Shown: positions 49,687-59,785 of the stretch, piece after piece | Layout: each line of letters starts with the position of its first letter | Numbering within the stretch: position 1 is the first letter of the stretch | From: Roseomonas sp. OT10 | Lineage (GTDB): Bacteria; Pseudomonadota; Alphaproteobacteria; Acetobacterales; Acetobacteraceae | DNA: 64,000 nt | Reading direction: 5' to 3' | NCBI RefSeq assembly: GCF_020991085.1 | Contig: NZ_CP087719.1 | Location: 2,810,001 to 2,874,000 of the forward strand | Translations under genes and position numbers: made by a program | Notes under the pieces: model-generated | Seen by the model: the letters and a program-made list of their open reading frames with translations, nothing else | Told to the model about the DNA's origin: nothing | The model's database searches: none

Positions 49687-50997
49687 ATGACCGCCTCCTC
49701 GCCCTCGATCGCCGACCTGTCCGACGCGGAGTTCGCCGCGCTCGCCGCGCGCACCCGCGCCGACTACGACGCCTTCCGGGGGCGCGGGCTGAAGCTGGAC
49801 ATGACGCGGGGCAAGCCGGCGCCGGAGCAGCTCTCGCTGAGCGAGGCGATGCTCACCCTGCCGGGCAATGGCGACGTCACAGCCGAGGACGGCACGGACG
49901 CGCGCAACTACGGAGGGCTGAACGGCCTGCCGGAGATGCGGGCCTTCTACGGCGCGATCCTGGGGGCGCCGGCGGCGCAGGTGGTGATCGGCGACAACTC
50001 CTCGCTCGCGCTGATGCACGACGTGGTGGCGCTGGCCTCGCGCAAGGGCGTGCCGGGCGGGGCGGCGCCCTGGGGGAAGGAGGAGGTGGTGACCTTCCTC
50101 TGTCCCGTCCCCGGCTATGACCGGCACTTCGTGATCTGCGAGGAGTACGGCATCCGCATGGTGCCGGTGCCGCTGACCGGCCAGGGCCCCGACATGGACC
50201 AGGTCGAGGCGCTGGTGGCGGAGGACGCGACCGTGAAGGGCATGTGGTGCGTGCCCCGCTACGGCAACCCGAGCGGCGAGATCTGGTCCGAGGAGACGGT
50301 GCGCCGCCTCGCCGCGATGAAGACCGCCGCCCCCGACTTCCGGCTGTTCTGGGACGACGCCTATGCCGTCCACCACCTGACGGAGGCGCGGCACGGGCTG
50401 GCGAACGTGCTGGAGCTGGCGGCGGCGGCCGGCAACCCGGACCGGCCGGTCGTCTTCGCCTCCACCTCCAAGGTGACGCTGGCCGGGGCGGGCATCGCGG
50501 CGCTGGCCGCCTCGCCGGCCAACGTCGCCTGGTACCTCGCCGCGGCTAGCGTGCGCACCATCGGGCCGGACAAGCTGAACCAGCTCCGCCACCTGCGCTT
50601 CCTGCGCGACCTGGAGGGGGTGCATGCGCACATGGCGCGGCACCGCGCGCTGATCGTGCCGAAGTTCGCGGCGGTGCAGGCGGCGCTGGAATCGCGCCTC
50701 GGCGGGCTGGGCGTGGCGCGCTGGACGAAGCCCGAGGGCGGCTACTTCATCAGCGTCGATGCCTGGCCCGGCACCGCCGGCCGCGTCGTGGCGCTGGCGA
50801 AGGAGGCCGGGCTGGCCCTGACGCCGGCCGGCTCCACCTGGCCCTACGGGAAGGACCCGCAGGACAGCAACCTGCGCCTCGCCCCCACCTTCCCCAGCCT
50901 GTCGGACGTGACGGCGGCCTCGGAGGGCATCGCCCTCTGCCTGCTGCTGGCCGCGATCGAGGCGCAGGAGGCGGTGCGGGGCGCGAAGGCCGGCTGA
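49687..50997 (+). CDS. Class I/II aminotransferase, aspartate aminotransferase (class Ic-like)
   Basis: This 436-residue PLP enzyme has LDMTRGKPAPEQLSLSEAML near the N-terminus, PGYDRHF, PRYGNPSGEIWSEE and the PLP lysine in FASTSKVTLAGAG. The motif TRGKPAPEQL is typical of the atypical (class Ic) aspartate/alanine aminotransferases related to MocR-type domains. It likely transfers amino groups in aspartate metabolism. Its TGA overlaps the tadA ATG by one base. Confidence 0.87.
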   Translation: MTASSPSIADLSDAEFAALAARTRADYDAFRGRGLKLDMTRGKPAPEQLSLSEAMLTLPGNGDVTAEDGTDARNYGGLNGLPEMRAFYGAILGAPAAQVVIGDNSSLALMHDVVALASRKGVPGGAAPWGKEEVVTFLCPVPGYDRHFVICEEYGIRMVPVPLTGQGPDMDQVEALVAEDATVKGMWCVPRYGNPSGEIWSEETVRRLAAMKTAAPDFRLFWDDAYAVHHLTEARHGLANVLELAAAAGNPDRPVVFASTSKVTLAGAGIAALAASPANVAWYLAAASVRTIGPDKLNQLRHLRFLRDLEGVHAHMARHRALIVPKFAAVQAALESRLGGLGVARWTKPEGGYFISVDAWPGTAGRVVALAKEAGLALTPAGSTWPYGKDPQDSNLRLAPTFPSLSDVTAASEGIALCLLLAAIEAQEAVRGAKAG

Positions 50998-51530
50998 TGC
51001 CGGGCCGGGCCGCCGCCCCCACTCCCGCCCCGGGCGGCCCGCCTGCGGGCATCGCACGGACCAGCACCCGAGAACCGGCCTCCATCGCCCTGGCCCTGGA
51101 GGAGGCGCGCGCCGCCGCCGCGCGGGGCGAGGTGCCGGTGGGCGCGGTGGTGACGGATGCGGCCGGCCGGGTGCTCGCCCGCGCCGGCAACGAGGTGGAG
51201 GCGCGCCGCGACCCCTCCGCCCATGCGGAGGTCCTGGCGCTGCGCGCCGCCGCCGCGGCGCGGGGGGACAAGCTGCTGCCCGACTGCACCCTGACCGTGA
51301 CGCTGGAGCCCTGCCCCATGTGCGCCCAGGCCGCCGCCTTCTTCCGGGTCCGCCGGGTCGCCTTCGGGGCCTACGACCCCAAGGGCGGCGGGGTGGAGCA
51401 CGGGGCGCGCATCTTCACCGCCGCCTCCTGCCACCACGTCCCGGAGGTGGTGGGCGGGCTGCGCGAGGCGGAATGCGCCGAGGTGCTGCGCGGCTTCTTC
51501 CGCGGGTTGCGGGGGGAGGCCGGCGCATGA
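50997..51530 (+). CDS. tadA: tRNA-adenosine(34) deaminase TadA
   Basis: This 177-residue enzyme has the zinc motif AHAEVLAL (His, Glu) and PCPMCAQAAAF (two Cys), with EVPVGAVV. It converts A34 to inosine in tRNA-Arg. The first roughly 28 residues are a Pro/Ala-rich extension longer than usual, so a downstream start is possible, but no in-frame ATG or GTG is clearly better. Stop overlaps tsaB (ATGA). Confidence 0.92.
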   Translation: MPGRAAAPTPAPGGPPAGIARTSTREPASIALALEEARAAAARGEVPVGAVVTDAAGRVLARAGNEVEARRDPSAHAEVLALRAAAAARGDKLLPDCTLTVTLEPCPMCAQAAAFFRVRRVAFGAYDPKGGGVEHGARIFTAASCHHVPEVVGGLREAECAEVLRGFFRGLRGEAGA

Positions 51531-52162
51531 GGCTGCTGGCCCTCGACGGCGCCCTGGCCCGCTGCTCGGCCGCGGTGTGGGAGGACGGCGCGGTGCTGGC
51601 CCAGGCGGCGCGGGACGGCGCCTTCGGCCATGCCGCGACGCTGCCGGCCCTGGCACGCGAGGTGCTGGCCGAGGCACCCGGCGCGCCGGAGGCGGTGGCC
51701 GTCACCCTCGGCCCCGGCGGCTTCACCGGGCTGCGCGCGGCGCTGGCACTGGCGCGCGGCCTGGCGCTGGGCTGGGGCGTGCCGTGCCTGGGCGTGACGG
51801 TGGGCGAGGCGCTGGCGGCCACCCTGGCCGACGCGCCGGAGCGCGTGTGGTGCGCGGTGGACACCAAGCGCGGCCGCATCGCGCTGGAACGGCTGGGCGA
51901 GGCCATCCCCCCCGCCGTCTTCGCCGAGGCGGACCTGCCCGCCCCGCCCGGCCCCGTCACCCTCGTCGGCGATGCCGCGCCCCAGGCCGCAGCCCGCCTG
52001 CTGGCGCGGGGCTTCGTCGCCCGGCTGGCCGATCCGCGCCGGCCGGATGCGGCGCAGGTCGCCGCCGTGGCCGCCGCCCGCCGCGCCGCCGGCCTGCCCG
52101 ACCGCCCGGCCGAGCCGATGTACCTGGAACCCCCGGCGGTGCGCCTGCCCGCGGGGGGCTGA
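51527..52162 (+). CDS. tsaB: tRNA threonylcarbamoyladenosine biosynthesis protein TsaB
   Basis: This 211-residue protein has the ASKHA-type start LLALDGALARCSAAVW, HAATLPALAREVL and TLGPGGFTGLRAALALARGL, typical of TsaB, the partner of TsaD in making t6A37 of tRNAs. ATG 51527 overlaps the tadA stop. RimI, which often follows, is absent here; xerC converges from the other side. Confidence 0.92.
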   Translation: MRLLALDGALARCSAAVWEDGAVLAQAARDGAFGHAATLPALAREVLAEAPGAPEAVAVTLGPGGFTGLRAALALARGLALGWGVPCLGVTVGEALAATLADAPERVWCAVDTKRGRIALERLGEAIPPAVFAEADLPAPPGPVTLVGDAAPQAAARLLARGFVARLADPRRPDAAQVAAVAAARRAAGLPDRPAEPMYLEPPAVRLPAGG

Positions 52163-52169
52163 TTGCGCC

Positions 52170-53099
52170 CTATCCGCCCTCCGCCCGGGGATGCGCCCGG
52201 CGCCAGGTGTCCAGCAGCGCCGCCGAATCCACCGCCGCATAGCGCTGGGTGGTGGAGAGGCTGGCATGGCCCAGCAGTTCCTGGATGACGCGCAGGTCGG
52301 CGCCGCCGCCCAGCAGGTGGGTGGCGAAGGAATGCCGCAGCGCGTGCGGCGTGGCCTGTTCCGGCAGGCCGGCGAGGCGGCGGAAGGTCTGCAGGCTGCG
52401 GCGTGCCACGGCATCGTTCAGCCGCTCGCCCCGCGCCCCCAGGAAGAGCGGCGCCTCCGGTGGCGCCCCCGCCCGGTGCCGCAGATAGGCGGCCACCGCC
52501 TGCTCCACGGCGGGCAGCACCGGGACCAGCCGCTCCTTGTCGCCCTTGCCGCGGATGCGCAGCGCCGCCCCGGCCCGGGGCGCGTCGCGGATGTCCAGCG
52601 ATAGCGCCTCGCTGATGCGCAGCCCGGCGCCGTAGAGCAGGGTGAAGAGCGCCACGTCGCGGGCAGCCAGGGCCGGATCGTCCTGGATGTCGCCGACCTC
52701 GCCCGCCACCTGCCGGGCCTGGCGCTCGGTCAGGGCACGCGGCACCGGCGGCCGCAGCCGGGGGCCACGCACCCCCGACAACGCGGCCGCGGAGACGGCG
52801 TGCCGCCTTGCCAGCCAGCGCAGGAAGCCACGCACCGCCGCAAGCTGCCGGGCGCGGGTGGCATTGCCCGCCCCGGCCGCGGCGCGGTGCGCCAGGAAGG
52901 CGCGCAGGTCCGCGGGACGCAGCGCCGACAGCGCGGCCAGGTCCGGCTCGCCGCCGAGGTGCTGCGCCAGGAAGCCCAGCAGGTCGGCGAGGTCCCGGCC
53001 ATAGGCGGCCAGGGTATGCGGGCTGGCACGGCGCTCCTGCGACAGCCAGTCGAGGTAGGCCAGGCGGGCGGCCGCGGCATCGGCGGGCGCCCCGGTCAT
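52170..53099 (-). CDS. xerC: Tyrosine recombinase XerC
   Basis: This 309-residue recombinase has an N-terminal core-binding domain (YLDWLSQERRASPHTLAAYG) and a catalytic domain with Arg in YGAGLRISEAL, His/Arg in TPHALRHSFATHLL, His in LLGHASLSTTQRY and the tyrosine nucleophile in that last motif. With XerD it resolves chromosome dimers at dif. Start ATG 53099 overlaps the DUF484 stop (ATGA). The dif site is not in the window. Confidence 0.94.
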   Translation of the reverse strand: MTGAPADAAAARLAYLDWLSQERRASPHTLAAYGRDLADLLGFLAQHLGGEPDLAALSALRPADLRAFLAHRAAAGAGNATRARQLAAVRGFLRWLARRHAVSAAALSGVRGPRLRPPVPRALTERQARQVAGEVGDIQDDPALAARDVALFTLLYGAGLRISEALSLDIRDAPRAGAALRIRGKGDKERLVPVLPAVEQAVAAYLRHRAGAPPEAPLFLGARGERLNDAVARRSLQTFRRLAGLPEQATPHALRHSFATHLLGGGADLRVIQELLGHASLSTTQRYAAVDSAALLDTWRRAHPRAEGG

Positions 53100-53758
53100 G
53101 GCCGCGCCAGCGCCGCCGCGGCCGCCTGGGCCAGGAAGAGCAGCCCCGCCCCGCCCCCGCGCAGCGGCAGCCGTCCCGGGTCGCGGGCCCCCAGCACCAG
53201 CAGCCGGGCACCACCGCCTCGGGAGGGGAGGCGCAGGAGGGCATCGCGCGCGATCAGCGCCGCGGCCTCCCCATGCAGGGGCGCGGCGTCCCCGGCCCCC
53301 GGGGCATCGCGCAGGCGCCAGTCCCGCCCGGGGGGCAGCAGCCGTGCCACCGCGCCGGCCGGCAGGGCCCGCCAGCGCGGCGCCGGCGGACCTTCCCGCG
53401 CCAGCACCACGGTCTCCAGCGCCAGCAGCGCCGGCCATTCCTGGGTGATCGCCTCCTGCGGATCGGCCGCGGCCAGAAGCGCCAGCACCGCCCGCTGAAC
53501 CCGCGTCGCGAGCTGGGCGGCCCGGCGGACCCGGTGCGCCGCCTCGGCCGCGGCGGTGCGCTCAGCCGCCAGCATCGCCGCCATGTGGTCGGCCAGCCTC
53601 TCGCCATGCACCCGGCGCGGCGGTTCCTGTGCGCGATAAAGGGACGGGTTCTCCGCCAGGAAGCGGGGATGGGCGGCGAGCCAGGCGGCGATCTCGGCCG
53701 CCGCTCGCGCCTCGTCAGGGTCCTCGGGCAGCGGGCGGGGGCGCGGGAGGGCATCCAT
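53096..53758 (-). CDS. DUF484 family protein
   Basis: This 220-residue protein has the DUF484 start: EIAAWLAAHPRFLAENPSLY, then a coiled/GAF-like body and Ala-rich C-terminus GLLFLAQAAAAALARP. Function unknown; the family lies beside xerC in many proteobacteria, as here (ATGA overlap). ATG 53758 was chosen by position before the conserved block. Confidence 0.88.
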   Translation of the reverse strand: MDALPRPRPLPEDPDEARAAAEIAAWLAAHPRFLAENPSLYRAQEPPRRVHGERLADHMAAMLAAERTAAAEAAHRVRRAAQLATRVQRAVLALLAAADPQEAITQEWPALLALETVVLAREGPPAPRWRALPAGAVARLLPPGRDWRLRDAPGAGDAAPLHGEAAALIARDALLRLPSRGGGARLLVLGARDPGRLPLRGGGAGLLFLAQAAAAALARP

Positions 53759-53981
53759 GCCGGCCCATCCTGCACCGCGCGGGGCATGGCGGCCAGGGCC
53801 CGGACCCAGGGGCGCATCAGCCCTGATGGTGCAGTGCAGCAGACCGGGGCCGAAAACGCTTCTGGTCGGGAAGCCGTATGGGCTAGGAAGGCGGGGACTT
53901 ACCGCTGGCTTCCCGCCACCCGGCCCGCGAGCACCCGATGTCCCTACCCCTGGCGACGGACCCGACGAGACCGTGAACCGC

Positions 53982-55337
53982 ATGCAGGCCGCCTTCCGGG
54001 CGCCGCCACCCGTCCCGCCCGCCGGCCTGTCGAGCCACCCCTCCCCCGGCACGGGGCTGCCGGAGCCCCCCGCGCCCTGGACCCGGCCGATCTGGTGGAT
54101 CGCCCTGGCCGGGGCGATGTCCACCGACATGCTGGGCTGGGCCTTCCAGAATCCCATCGTGAGCCCGGGCCTGTTCGTCCTGGTCTGGGCCGGCGCCTTC
54201 GTGGCCTGGCCGCGGACCATGCTCGAGGCCGCCACCATGTCCTGGCTGCCCTGGCTGATGCCGGTGCTGGGCTTCCTGTCCTTCCTGTGGTCCCGCGAAC
54301 CCCTCATCTCGGCGAAGATGGGGGTGGAGATGTTCTTCACCGTCCTGACCACCATGATGATGGCCCGGCAGCTGCCGGCGCGGAACATCATCGCCATCCT
54401 GCAGCTTGTCTGCCTGATCGGCGGCATCGCCAGCCTGGTCGACGGAACCACCCGCGACGGGCTGATCGGCATCTACGGATCGAAGAACTCCCTGTCCTAC
54501 TATGCCGGCCTGCTGATGATCACCTCCGTCGCCGTGCTGGTGGACGGCAAGCAGCCGTGGATCTTCCGGCTCCTGGCGCCGATCGGCATCGCGGCCTCCC
54601 CGGCGCTGCTCATCCAGGGCAACTCCGTCGGCGCCCTGGCGGCCTGCGCCGGCGCGACGATGGTGATGCTGGCCTTCACCACGATCCGCCTCGTGCCCGA
54701 CAGGTTCCGTGCCTCCTACGTCATGCTCTTCATCACGATCACGCTGCTGGTCGGCGCCATCGTGGGCACCGTGATCGCGCAGGAGAAGGCCGTCCTCCTC
54801 GAGATGGTCGGCAAGAGCGAGAACCTGACCGGCCGCGGCTATCTCTGGGCCAGGGCGACCGAGCTCATCCAGGAGCGGCCGCTCCTCGGATACGGCTACT
54901 ACGCCTTCTGGGTGCAGGACTACGTGGAGGCAGAGGGTCTCTGGCGCTACTCCCACGTCGCGGCGCGGATGGGCTTCCACTTCCACAATCTCTACTACCA
55001 GACGGCCATCGACCTCGGGCTGCTGGGCCTGGGCTGCATGATCGTCGTGCTGGTGCTGACGGCCGTGGCCGTGCTGGTGCGGGCGATACGCCATCCCGGC
55101 GGCGACAGCATCTTCTTCGTAGGCTTCCTCGTCTTCCTCTACGCCCGCACGATCAGCGAGGTGGAGTTCAACTACGTCTTCCAGTTCACGCAGCAGATCT
55201 TCGCGATGACCTGGATCTACGCGACGCAGTCCCAGCGACTGGCGCCGATCTGGGCCGGGCTGCGGCCCGGCCGCCGTGCCGTGTCCCGCCCGGTCGGCGC
55301 GGTCCGGCCGGCCCTGGCGGGCCCCCGCCAGGGCTGA
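53982..55337 (+). CDS. O-antigen ligase / exopolysaccharide polymerase-like membrane protein
   Basis: This 451-residue polytopic protein has about ten helices and the Wzy_C-type sequence RGYLWARATELIQERPLLGYGYYAFW followed by HFHNLYYQTAIDLGLLG. Such proteins (ExoQ/Wzy/WaaL families) polymerise or ligate polysaccharide chains. An upstream in-frame ATG (53757) overlaps the DUF484 start codon on the opposite strand and adds a nonhydrophobic stretch; ATG 53982 was preferred. GTG 53973 is an alternative. Confidence 0.85.
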   Translation: MQAAFRAPPPVPPAGLSSHPSPGTGLPEPPAPWTRPIWWIALAGAMSTDMLGWAFQNPIVSPGLFVLVWAGAFVAWPRTMLEAATMSWLPWLMPVLGFLSFLWSREPLISAKMGVEMFFTVLTTMMMARQLPARNIIAILQLVCLIGGIASLVDGTTRDGLIGIYGSKNSLSYYAGLLMITSVAVLVDGKQPWIFRLLAPIGIAASPALLIQGNSVGALAACAGATMVMLAFTTIRLVPDRFRASYVMLFITITLLVGAIVGTVIAQEKAVLLEMVGKSENLTGRGYLWARATELIQERPLLGYGYYAFWVQDYVEAEGLWRYSHVAARMGFHFHNLYYQTAIDLGLLGLGCMIVVLVLTAVAVLVRAIRHPGGDSIFFVGFLVFLYARTISEVEFNYVFQFTQQIFAMTWIYATQSQRLAPIWAGLRPGRRAVSRPVGAVRPALAGPRQG

Positions 55338-55635
55338 CTGCCGCCGGCGGGCGTGTAGCCCACGCGCGCAGAGCCGGGACGTGGTGACGGGCGGCCGAGG
55401 CCAGCGCGCGCTGCCGCTCGTCCGGGAGGACGGTGACACCGCCCCCAGTTGATCACGCCGATGTTATTTCCAACCCTGGATTGGGAACGGCTTACTCGGT
55501 CCCTTGATCCGGTCCGCCATACAGAACGACGATATAACAAATTGTTCTGATTGCAAATAATACAATCACAGGTGGATCAGAGGGACAGGAAAGCGTCCTG
55601 GTCGCCGCTTATACCGGCAGACATGGGATGATTGC
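55338..55635. promoter_or_regulatory. AT-rich spacer before the acyltransferase
   Basis: Roughly 298 nt with no gene. The last 140 nt are clearly AT-richer than anything else in the window. They contain a palindrome aacaaattgtt (55536-55546) and several TA-rich -10-like boxes (tataac 55533, tacaat 55561) without a good -35 partner. Likely promoter/operator DNA, possibly of foreign origin. Confidence 0.5.
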
Positions 55636-56661
55636 GTGCAAAACAACCTGGCTGGAATCCAATACCTGCGGGCCTTCGCGGCTCTTGCCGTCGTCGCCTA
55701 CCACGCCCTGGCGGAAGCAGGCGGTGGCTTCCTCGTCGGTGCCGCGGGCGTCGACCTGTTCTTCGTGATATCAGGCTTCATCATGTACGCGGTCGCCACG
55801 CGCCGCTCCCCCTCGCCCGGCTCCTTCCTCTGGAACCGCCTCGTCAGGGTGGCCCCGCCCTACTGGGCCATCACCGTGCTGCTCGTTTTCCTGTCGATCG
55901 TGTTCCCGTCCCTGGTGCCGGCCCTGAAGCCGGACCTCGGCCGCCTCCTGTCCTCCCTCGCCTTCATCCCCCATGCCGATCCCCAGGGGAACGTCTGGCC
56001 GATCCTGGTCCCCGGCTGGACGCTGAACTACGAGATGTTCTTCTATCTGGTCTTCGCGGCCGCGCTGACCTTCCCGCGCGCCTACCGCCTGGCGGTGACG
56101 ACGGCAGCGATGGTGGGGCTCGTGATGCTGGGCCTCATCGTCCGGCCAACCCACCCGATCCCCTTCACCTACACCCATCCCCTTCTGCTCGAGTTCGTCG
56201 CCGGCATCTGGATCGGCCATTTCTGGACCAGCAGGACCCTGCCCGGCAGGCGGATGGGCTGGCTGCTGATCGCGATGAGCCTGGGCTGCTTCGCGGCGCT
56301 CGGCGCCACCGGGTTCTACAGCGAGGCCTGGCGCGTCGTGCTCTGGGGCGTGCCTTCCGCCCTGCTGCTCGGCGGCGTCGTCTGCCTGGAGGCGCAGGGC
56401 GGCATCGCGCGGCTGCCCCTGCTGCACCGGATCGGCGACGCCTCCTACTCGCTGTACCTCACCCACACGCTGCTCGTGGCCGCGGCCTGGAAGGTGCTGT
56501 CGTTCCTGCCGCCGGTGGCCTTCGCCGGTGCCTGCATGCTGCTGGGCTCGTTGGTCGGCATTGCCTGCTACGGGCTGTTCGAGCGCCCGCTGACGGCCTG
56601 GCTGCGCGCATTGCCGGGCCGGTTCCGGAGCCGCCTCACCGTCGCGCCCGAACTGCCCTAG
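55636..56661 (+). CDS. Acyltransferase 3 family membrane protein
   Basis: This 341-residue polytopic protein has the acyltransferase-3 signature: LAGIQYLRAFAALAVVAYHA (with the conserved His), AGVDLFFVISGFIMY, NRLVRVAPPYW, and a C-terminal helix series ending before ERPLTAWLRALP. It would O-acylate a surface sugar, fitting the polymerase gene before it. It starts at GTG 55636. A hairpin follows. Confidence 0.92.
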   Translation: MQNNLAGIQYLRAFAALAVVAYHALAEAGGGFLVGAAGVDLFFVISGFIMYAVATRRSPSPGSFLWNRLVRVAPPYWAITVLLVFLSIVFPSLVPALKPDLGRLLSSLAFIPHADPQGNVWPILVPGWTLNYEMFFYLVFAAALTFPRAYRLAVTTAAMVGLVMLGLIVRPTHPIPFTYTHPLLLEFVAGIWIGHFWTSRTLPGRRMGWLLIAMSLGCFAALGATGFYSEAWRVVLWGVPSALLLGGVVCLEAQGGIARLPLLHRIGDASYSLYLTHTLLVAAAWKVLSFLPPVAFAGACMLLGSLVGIACYGLFERPLTAWLRALPGRFRSRLTVAPELP

Positions 56662-56671
56662 GTCCTTGGCG

Positions 56672-56702
56672 GGGAAGGCTGCCCCCGAGAGCGAGCCTTC
56701 CC
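56672..56702 (+). terminator. Hairpin after the acyltransferase
   Basis: A perfect 9-bp stem (gggaaggct/agccttccc) with a 13-nt loop, 11 nt after the stop; no U-tract. The stem resembles the first hairpin of the dispersed repeats, but no other repeat parts follow. Confidence 0.4.
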
Positions 56703-56850
56703 ATCGTCGTCAGGTGTCGGCCCCACCCGCGGATCGGGCGGCAGGGCGGTAGGCGACAGACAGGCGATGGCCGACCCGGATGCCCGGGGGCCGGACCGCC
56801 ATCCTACCATTCCGCGGGAGGCGGGCCCGCTGCGCCCCGGCAGGCCGCCG

Positions 56851-57507
56851 CTACCCGATCGTCTGTCCCGTCTTCTTCCAATCCGCCAGGAAGGCTTCCA
56901 GACCCTTGTCGGTCAGCGGGTGCTTGATCAGCCCGCGGATGACGTTGGGCGGCAGGGTCGCGACATGCGCGCCCAGCTTCGCCGCCTGGAGCAGGTGGAC
57001 GGTGTGCCGGATCGAGGCCACCAGCACCTCCGTCTTCAACTGCGGGTACTGGCGGTAGATCGTCATGATGTCGGCGATCAGCCCCATGCCGTCCTGGCCG
57101 ATGTCGTCCAGCCGGCCGACGAAGGGCGAGACGAAGGTGGCGCCGGCCTTCGCCGCCAGCAGCGCCTGGACCGGGGTGAAGCACAGGGTCACGTTGACCA
57201 TGGCCCCGTCGTTCACCATATGTTTGCACGCGCGCAGCCCCGCCTCGGTCAGCGGCACCTTCACGGCGACGTTGGGGGCGATGCGGCGCAGGAACTCGCC
57301 CTCCCGCATCATCCCGTCGTAATCCGTGGCCGTGACCTCGGCGGAGACGGGGCCCGGGGTGATCTCGCAGATCTCGGCGATCACCTCGGCCATGGGGCGG
57401 CCGGACTTGGCGATCAGGGAAGGGTTGGTGGTGACGCCGTCGAGCAGGCCGGACTCGGCCAGGGCGCGGATCTCGGACACCTCGGCGGTGTCGACGAAGA
57501 ACTTCAT
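56851..57507 (-). CDS. fsa: Fructose-6-phosphate aldolase / transaldolase-like
   Basis: This 218-residue protein has the FSA/TalC start [29 protein letters not shown], Schiff-base Lys in NVAVKVPLT, and [16 protein letters not shown]. It catalyses aldol cleavage/formation of fructose-6-phosphate or acts as a small transaldolase. It sits beside priA, as in many alphaproteobacteria. Transaldolase and aldolase subtypes cannot be separated here. Confidence 0.9.
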   Translation of the reverse strand: MKFFVDTAEVSEIRALAESGLLDGVTTNPSLIAKSGRPMAEVIAEICEITPGPVSAEVTATDYDGMMREGEFLRRIAPNVAVKVPLTEAGLRACKHMVNDGAMVNVTLCFTPVQALLAAKAGATFVSPFVGRLDDIGQDGMGLIADIMTIYRQYPQLKTEVLVASIRHTVHLLQAAKLGAHVATLPPNVIRGLIKHPLTDKGLEAFLADWKKTGQTIG

Positions 57508-57544
57508 GCGGCGGACTCCCGTGTGCGCGGCGGTGGCATAGCCC

Positions 57545-59770
57545 ATGGCGACCCCGCGCAAGAAGCCCGTGGGCCCCGTCCGGCCCCGCGTCAAGGTTCT
57601 GCTGCCACTGCCCCTGGCGGGACCCTATGACTATCGCGTGCCCGAGGGCATGGCCGTTCCCCCGCCCGGCACCTTCGTCGAGGTGCCGCTGGGCGGGCGC
57701 GACCTGTGCGGCGTCGTCTGGGACGGCGCGCCGGACCCGACCCTGTCGGAAGCGCGGATCAAGGACGTCATCGGCACGCTGATCGTGCCGCCGATGACGG
57801 ACAGCCTGCGCCGCTTCGTGGACTGGGTGGCCGCCTACACGCTCGCGCCCCAGGGCGCGGTGCTGCGCATGGCGATGAGCGTGCCCTCCGCGCTGGAGCC
57901 GCCGGGGCAGCAGGCAGGCTGGCGCCTTTCGCCCTCCGGCGAGGCGGCGAAACGCGGCGCCCCCGGCTACCGGCTGACCGAGGGACGGCGGCGCATCCTG
58001 GACGTTCTGCTGCCCGGCGAGGCGCGGGCGGGGTCGGAGATCGCCGACGAATCCGGCGCCTCGCCCGGCGTGCTGCGCGGCATGGCCGAGGCGGGGCTGG
58101 TCGAGCCCGCCCTGCTGCCCCGGCCACCCGCCTTCCCCGCGCCCGACCCGGAGCATCCCGGCCCGGAGCTGATGCCGGAACAGGCGGAATCGGTGGCGTC
58201 CCTGCGCGCGCTGGTGGACCGCCGGCGCTTCGGGGTGACGCTGCTGGCGGGCGTTACCGGCTCCGGCAAGACGGAGGTGTACCTCGACGCGGTGGCGGAG
58301 TGCCTGCGCCAGGGGCGGCAGGCGCTGGTGCTGCTGCCGGAGATCGCGCTCTCCGCGCAGTGGCTGGAGCGGTTCCAGGCGCGCTTCGGCTGCCCGCCCG
58401 CGCTGTGGCATTCGGAGCTGGGCGGCAAGCGGCGGCGCAACACCTGGCGCGCGGTGGCGGAGGGGGAGGTGAAGGTCCTCGTCGGCGCCCGCTCCGCCTT
58501 GTTCCTGCCCTTCCCCGATCTCGGCCTGATCGTCGTGGACGAGGAGCACGAGACCGCCTTCAAGCAGGAGGAGGGCGTGATCTACCACGCGCGCGACATG
58601 GCGGTGGTGCGCGCCCGGCTGAACGACGCCGCCTGCGTGCTGGTCTCCGCGACCCCGTCGCTGGAGACGCTGACCAATGCGGAGGCGGGACGCTACACCG
58701 CGCTGCGCCTGCCCCGCCGCCACGGCGCCGCCGGGCTGCCGGAGGTCGGCGTGCTCGATCTCCGCAAGGTCCCGCCCGAGCGCGGCCGCTTCCTCTCGCC
58801 CCCCCTGGTCGCCGCCGTGCAGGAGACGCTGGCGAAGGGCGAGCAGGCGATGCTGTTCCTGAACCGCCGCGGCTATGCGCCCATGACGCTGTGCCGCGCC
58901 TGCGGCCACCGCATCCGCTGCCCCAACTGCACCGCCTGGCTGGTGGAGCACCGCGCCCAGCGCCGGCTGCAATGCCACCATTGCGGCCATGTCGAGCCGA
59001 TCCCCCAGTTCTGCCCGGAATGCGGCGCGGAAGGCAGCCTGACCGCGATCGGCCCGGGGGTGGAGCGGGTGCAGGAGGAGGCGGCGCAGCTCTTCCCCGA
59101 GGCGCGGCGGCTGGTCATGGCCTCCGACACCATCCCCGGCCCGGCGGCCGCGATGGAGGCGGCGCGGCAGATCGCCGAGCGCGAGGTGGACCTCATCATC
59201 GGCACCCAGATCGTCGCCAAGGGCTGGCACTTCCCGCATCTGACCCTGGTCGGCGTGGTGGATGCCGATCTCGGCCTCGCCGGCGGCGACCTGCGCGCGG
59301 CGGAGCGGACCGTTCAGCTTCTCCACCAGGTCGCCGGCCGCGCCGGCCGCGCCGAGAGCCCCGGCAAGGTGCTGCTGCAATCCTGGGTGCCGGAGCATCT
59401 GGTGATGCAGGCCCTCATCTCCGGCGACCTGGACAGCTTCATGGCCGAGGAGGCCGCCTCCCGCCGCCCCGATGGCTGGCCGCCCTTCGGCCGCCTCGCC
59501 GCGCTGATCGTGAGTTCGGAGGACGAGCGCGCCGCCGACCGCGTGGCCCGCGACCTCGGCCTTGCCGCGCCGGGCGGGGACGGCGTGCAGGTGCTGGGCC
59601 CTGCCCCGGCCCCCCTCTCCATGCTGCGGGGCCGGCACCGCCGCCGGCTGCTGCTCAAGGCCCGGCGCGACGTGGCGGTGCAGCCGCTGCTGTGGGACTG
59701 GCTGGGGCGGGTGGAGGTTCCGTCCGCCGTCCGGGTCCAGGTGGACGTGGACCCAGTCAGCTTCCTGTGA
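57545..59770 (+). CDS. priA: Primosomal protein N' (replication restart helicase PriA)
   Basis: This 741-residue helicase has a DNA-binding start ([18 protein letters not shown]), Walker [10 protein letters not shown] (about 237), DEEH in [19 protein letters not shown], and the zinc-binding Cys cluster about residues 450-495 ([25 protein letters not shown]). It restarts stalled replication forks. Divergent from fsa by 37 nt. Confidence 0.95.
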   Translation: MATPRKKPVGPVRPRVKVLLPLPLAGPYDYRVPEGMAVPPPGTFVEVPLGGRDLCGVVWDGAPDPTLSEARIKDVIGTLIVPPMTDSLRRFVDWVAAYTLAPQGAVLRMAMSVPSALEPPGQQAGWRLSPSGEAAKRGAPGYRLTEGRRRILDVLLPGEARAGSEIADESGASPGVLRGMAEAGLVEPALLPRPPAFPAPDPEHPGPELMPEQAESVASLRALVDRRRFGVTLLAGVTGSGKTEVYLDAVAECLRQGRQALVLLPEIALSAQWLERFQARFGCPPALWHSELGGKRRRNTWRAVAEGEVKVLVGARSALFLPFPDLGLIVVDEEHETAFKQEEGVIYHARDMAVVRARLNDAACVLVSATPSLETLTNAEAGRYTALRLPRRHGAAGLPEVGVLDLRKVPPERGRFLSPPLVAAVQETLAKGEQAMLFLNRRGYAPMTLCRACGHRIRCPNCTAWLVEHRAQRRLQCHHCGHVEPIPQFCPECGAEGSLTAIGPGVERVQEEAAQLFPEARRLVMASDTIPGPAAAMEAARQIAEREVDLIIGTQIVAKGWHFPHLTLVGVVDADLGLAGGDLRAAERTVQLLHQVAGRAGRAESPGKVLLQSWVPEHLVMQALISGDLDSFMAEEAASRRPDGWPPFGRLAALIVSSEDERAADRVARDLGLAAPGGDGVQVLGPAPAPLSMLRGRHRRRLLLKARRDVAVQPLLWDWLGRVEVPSAVRVQVDVDPVSFL

Positions 59771-59785
59771 CCCGGCCGGCGGGGC

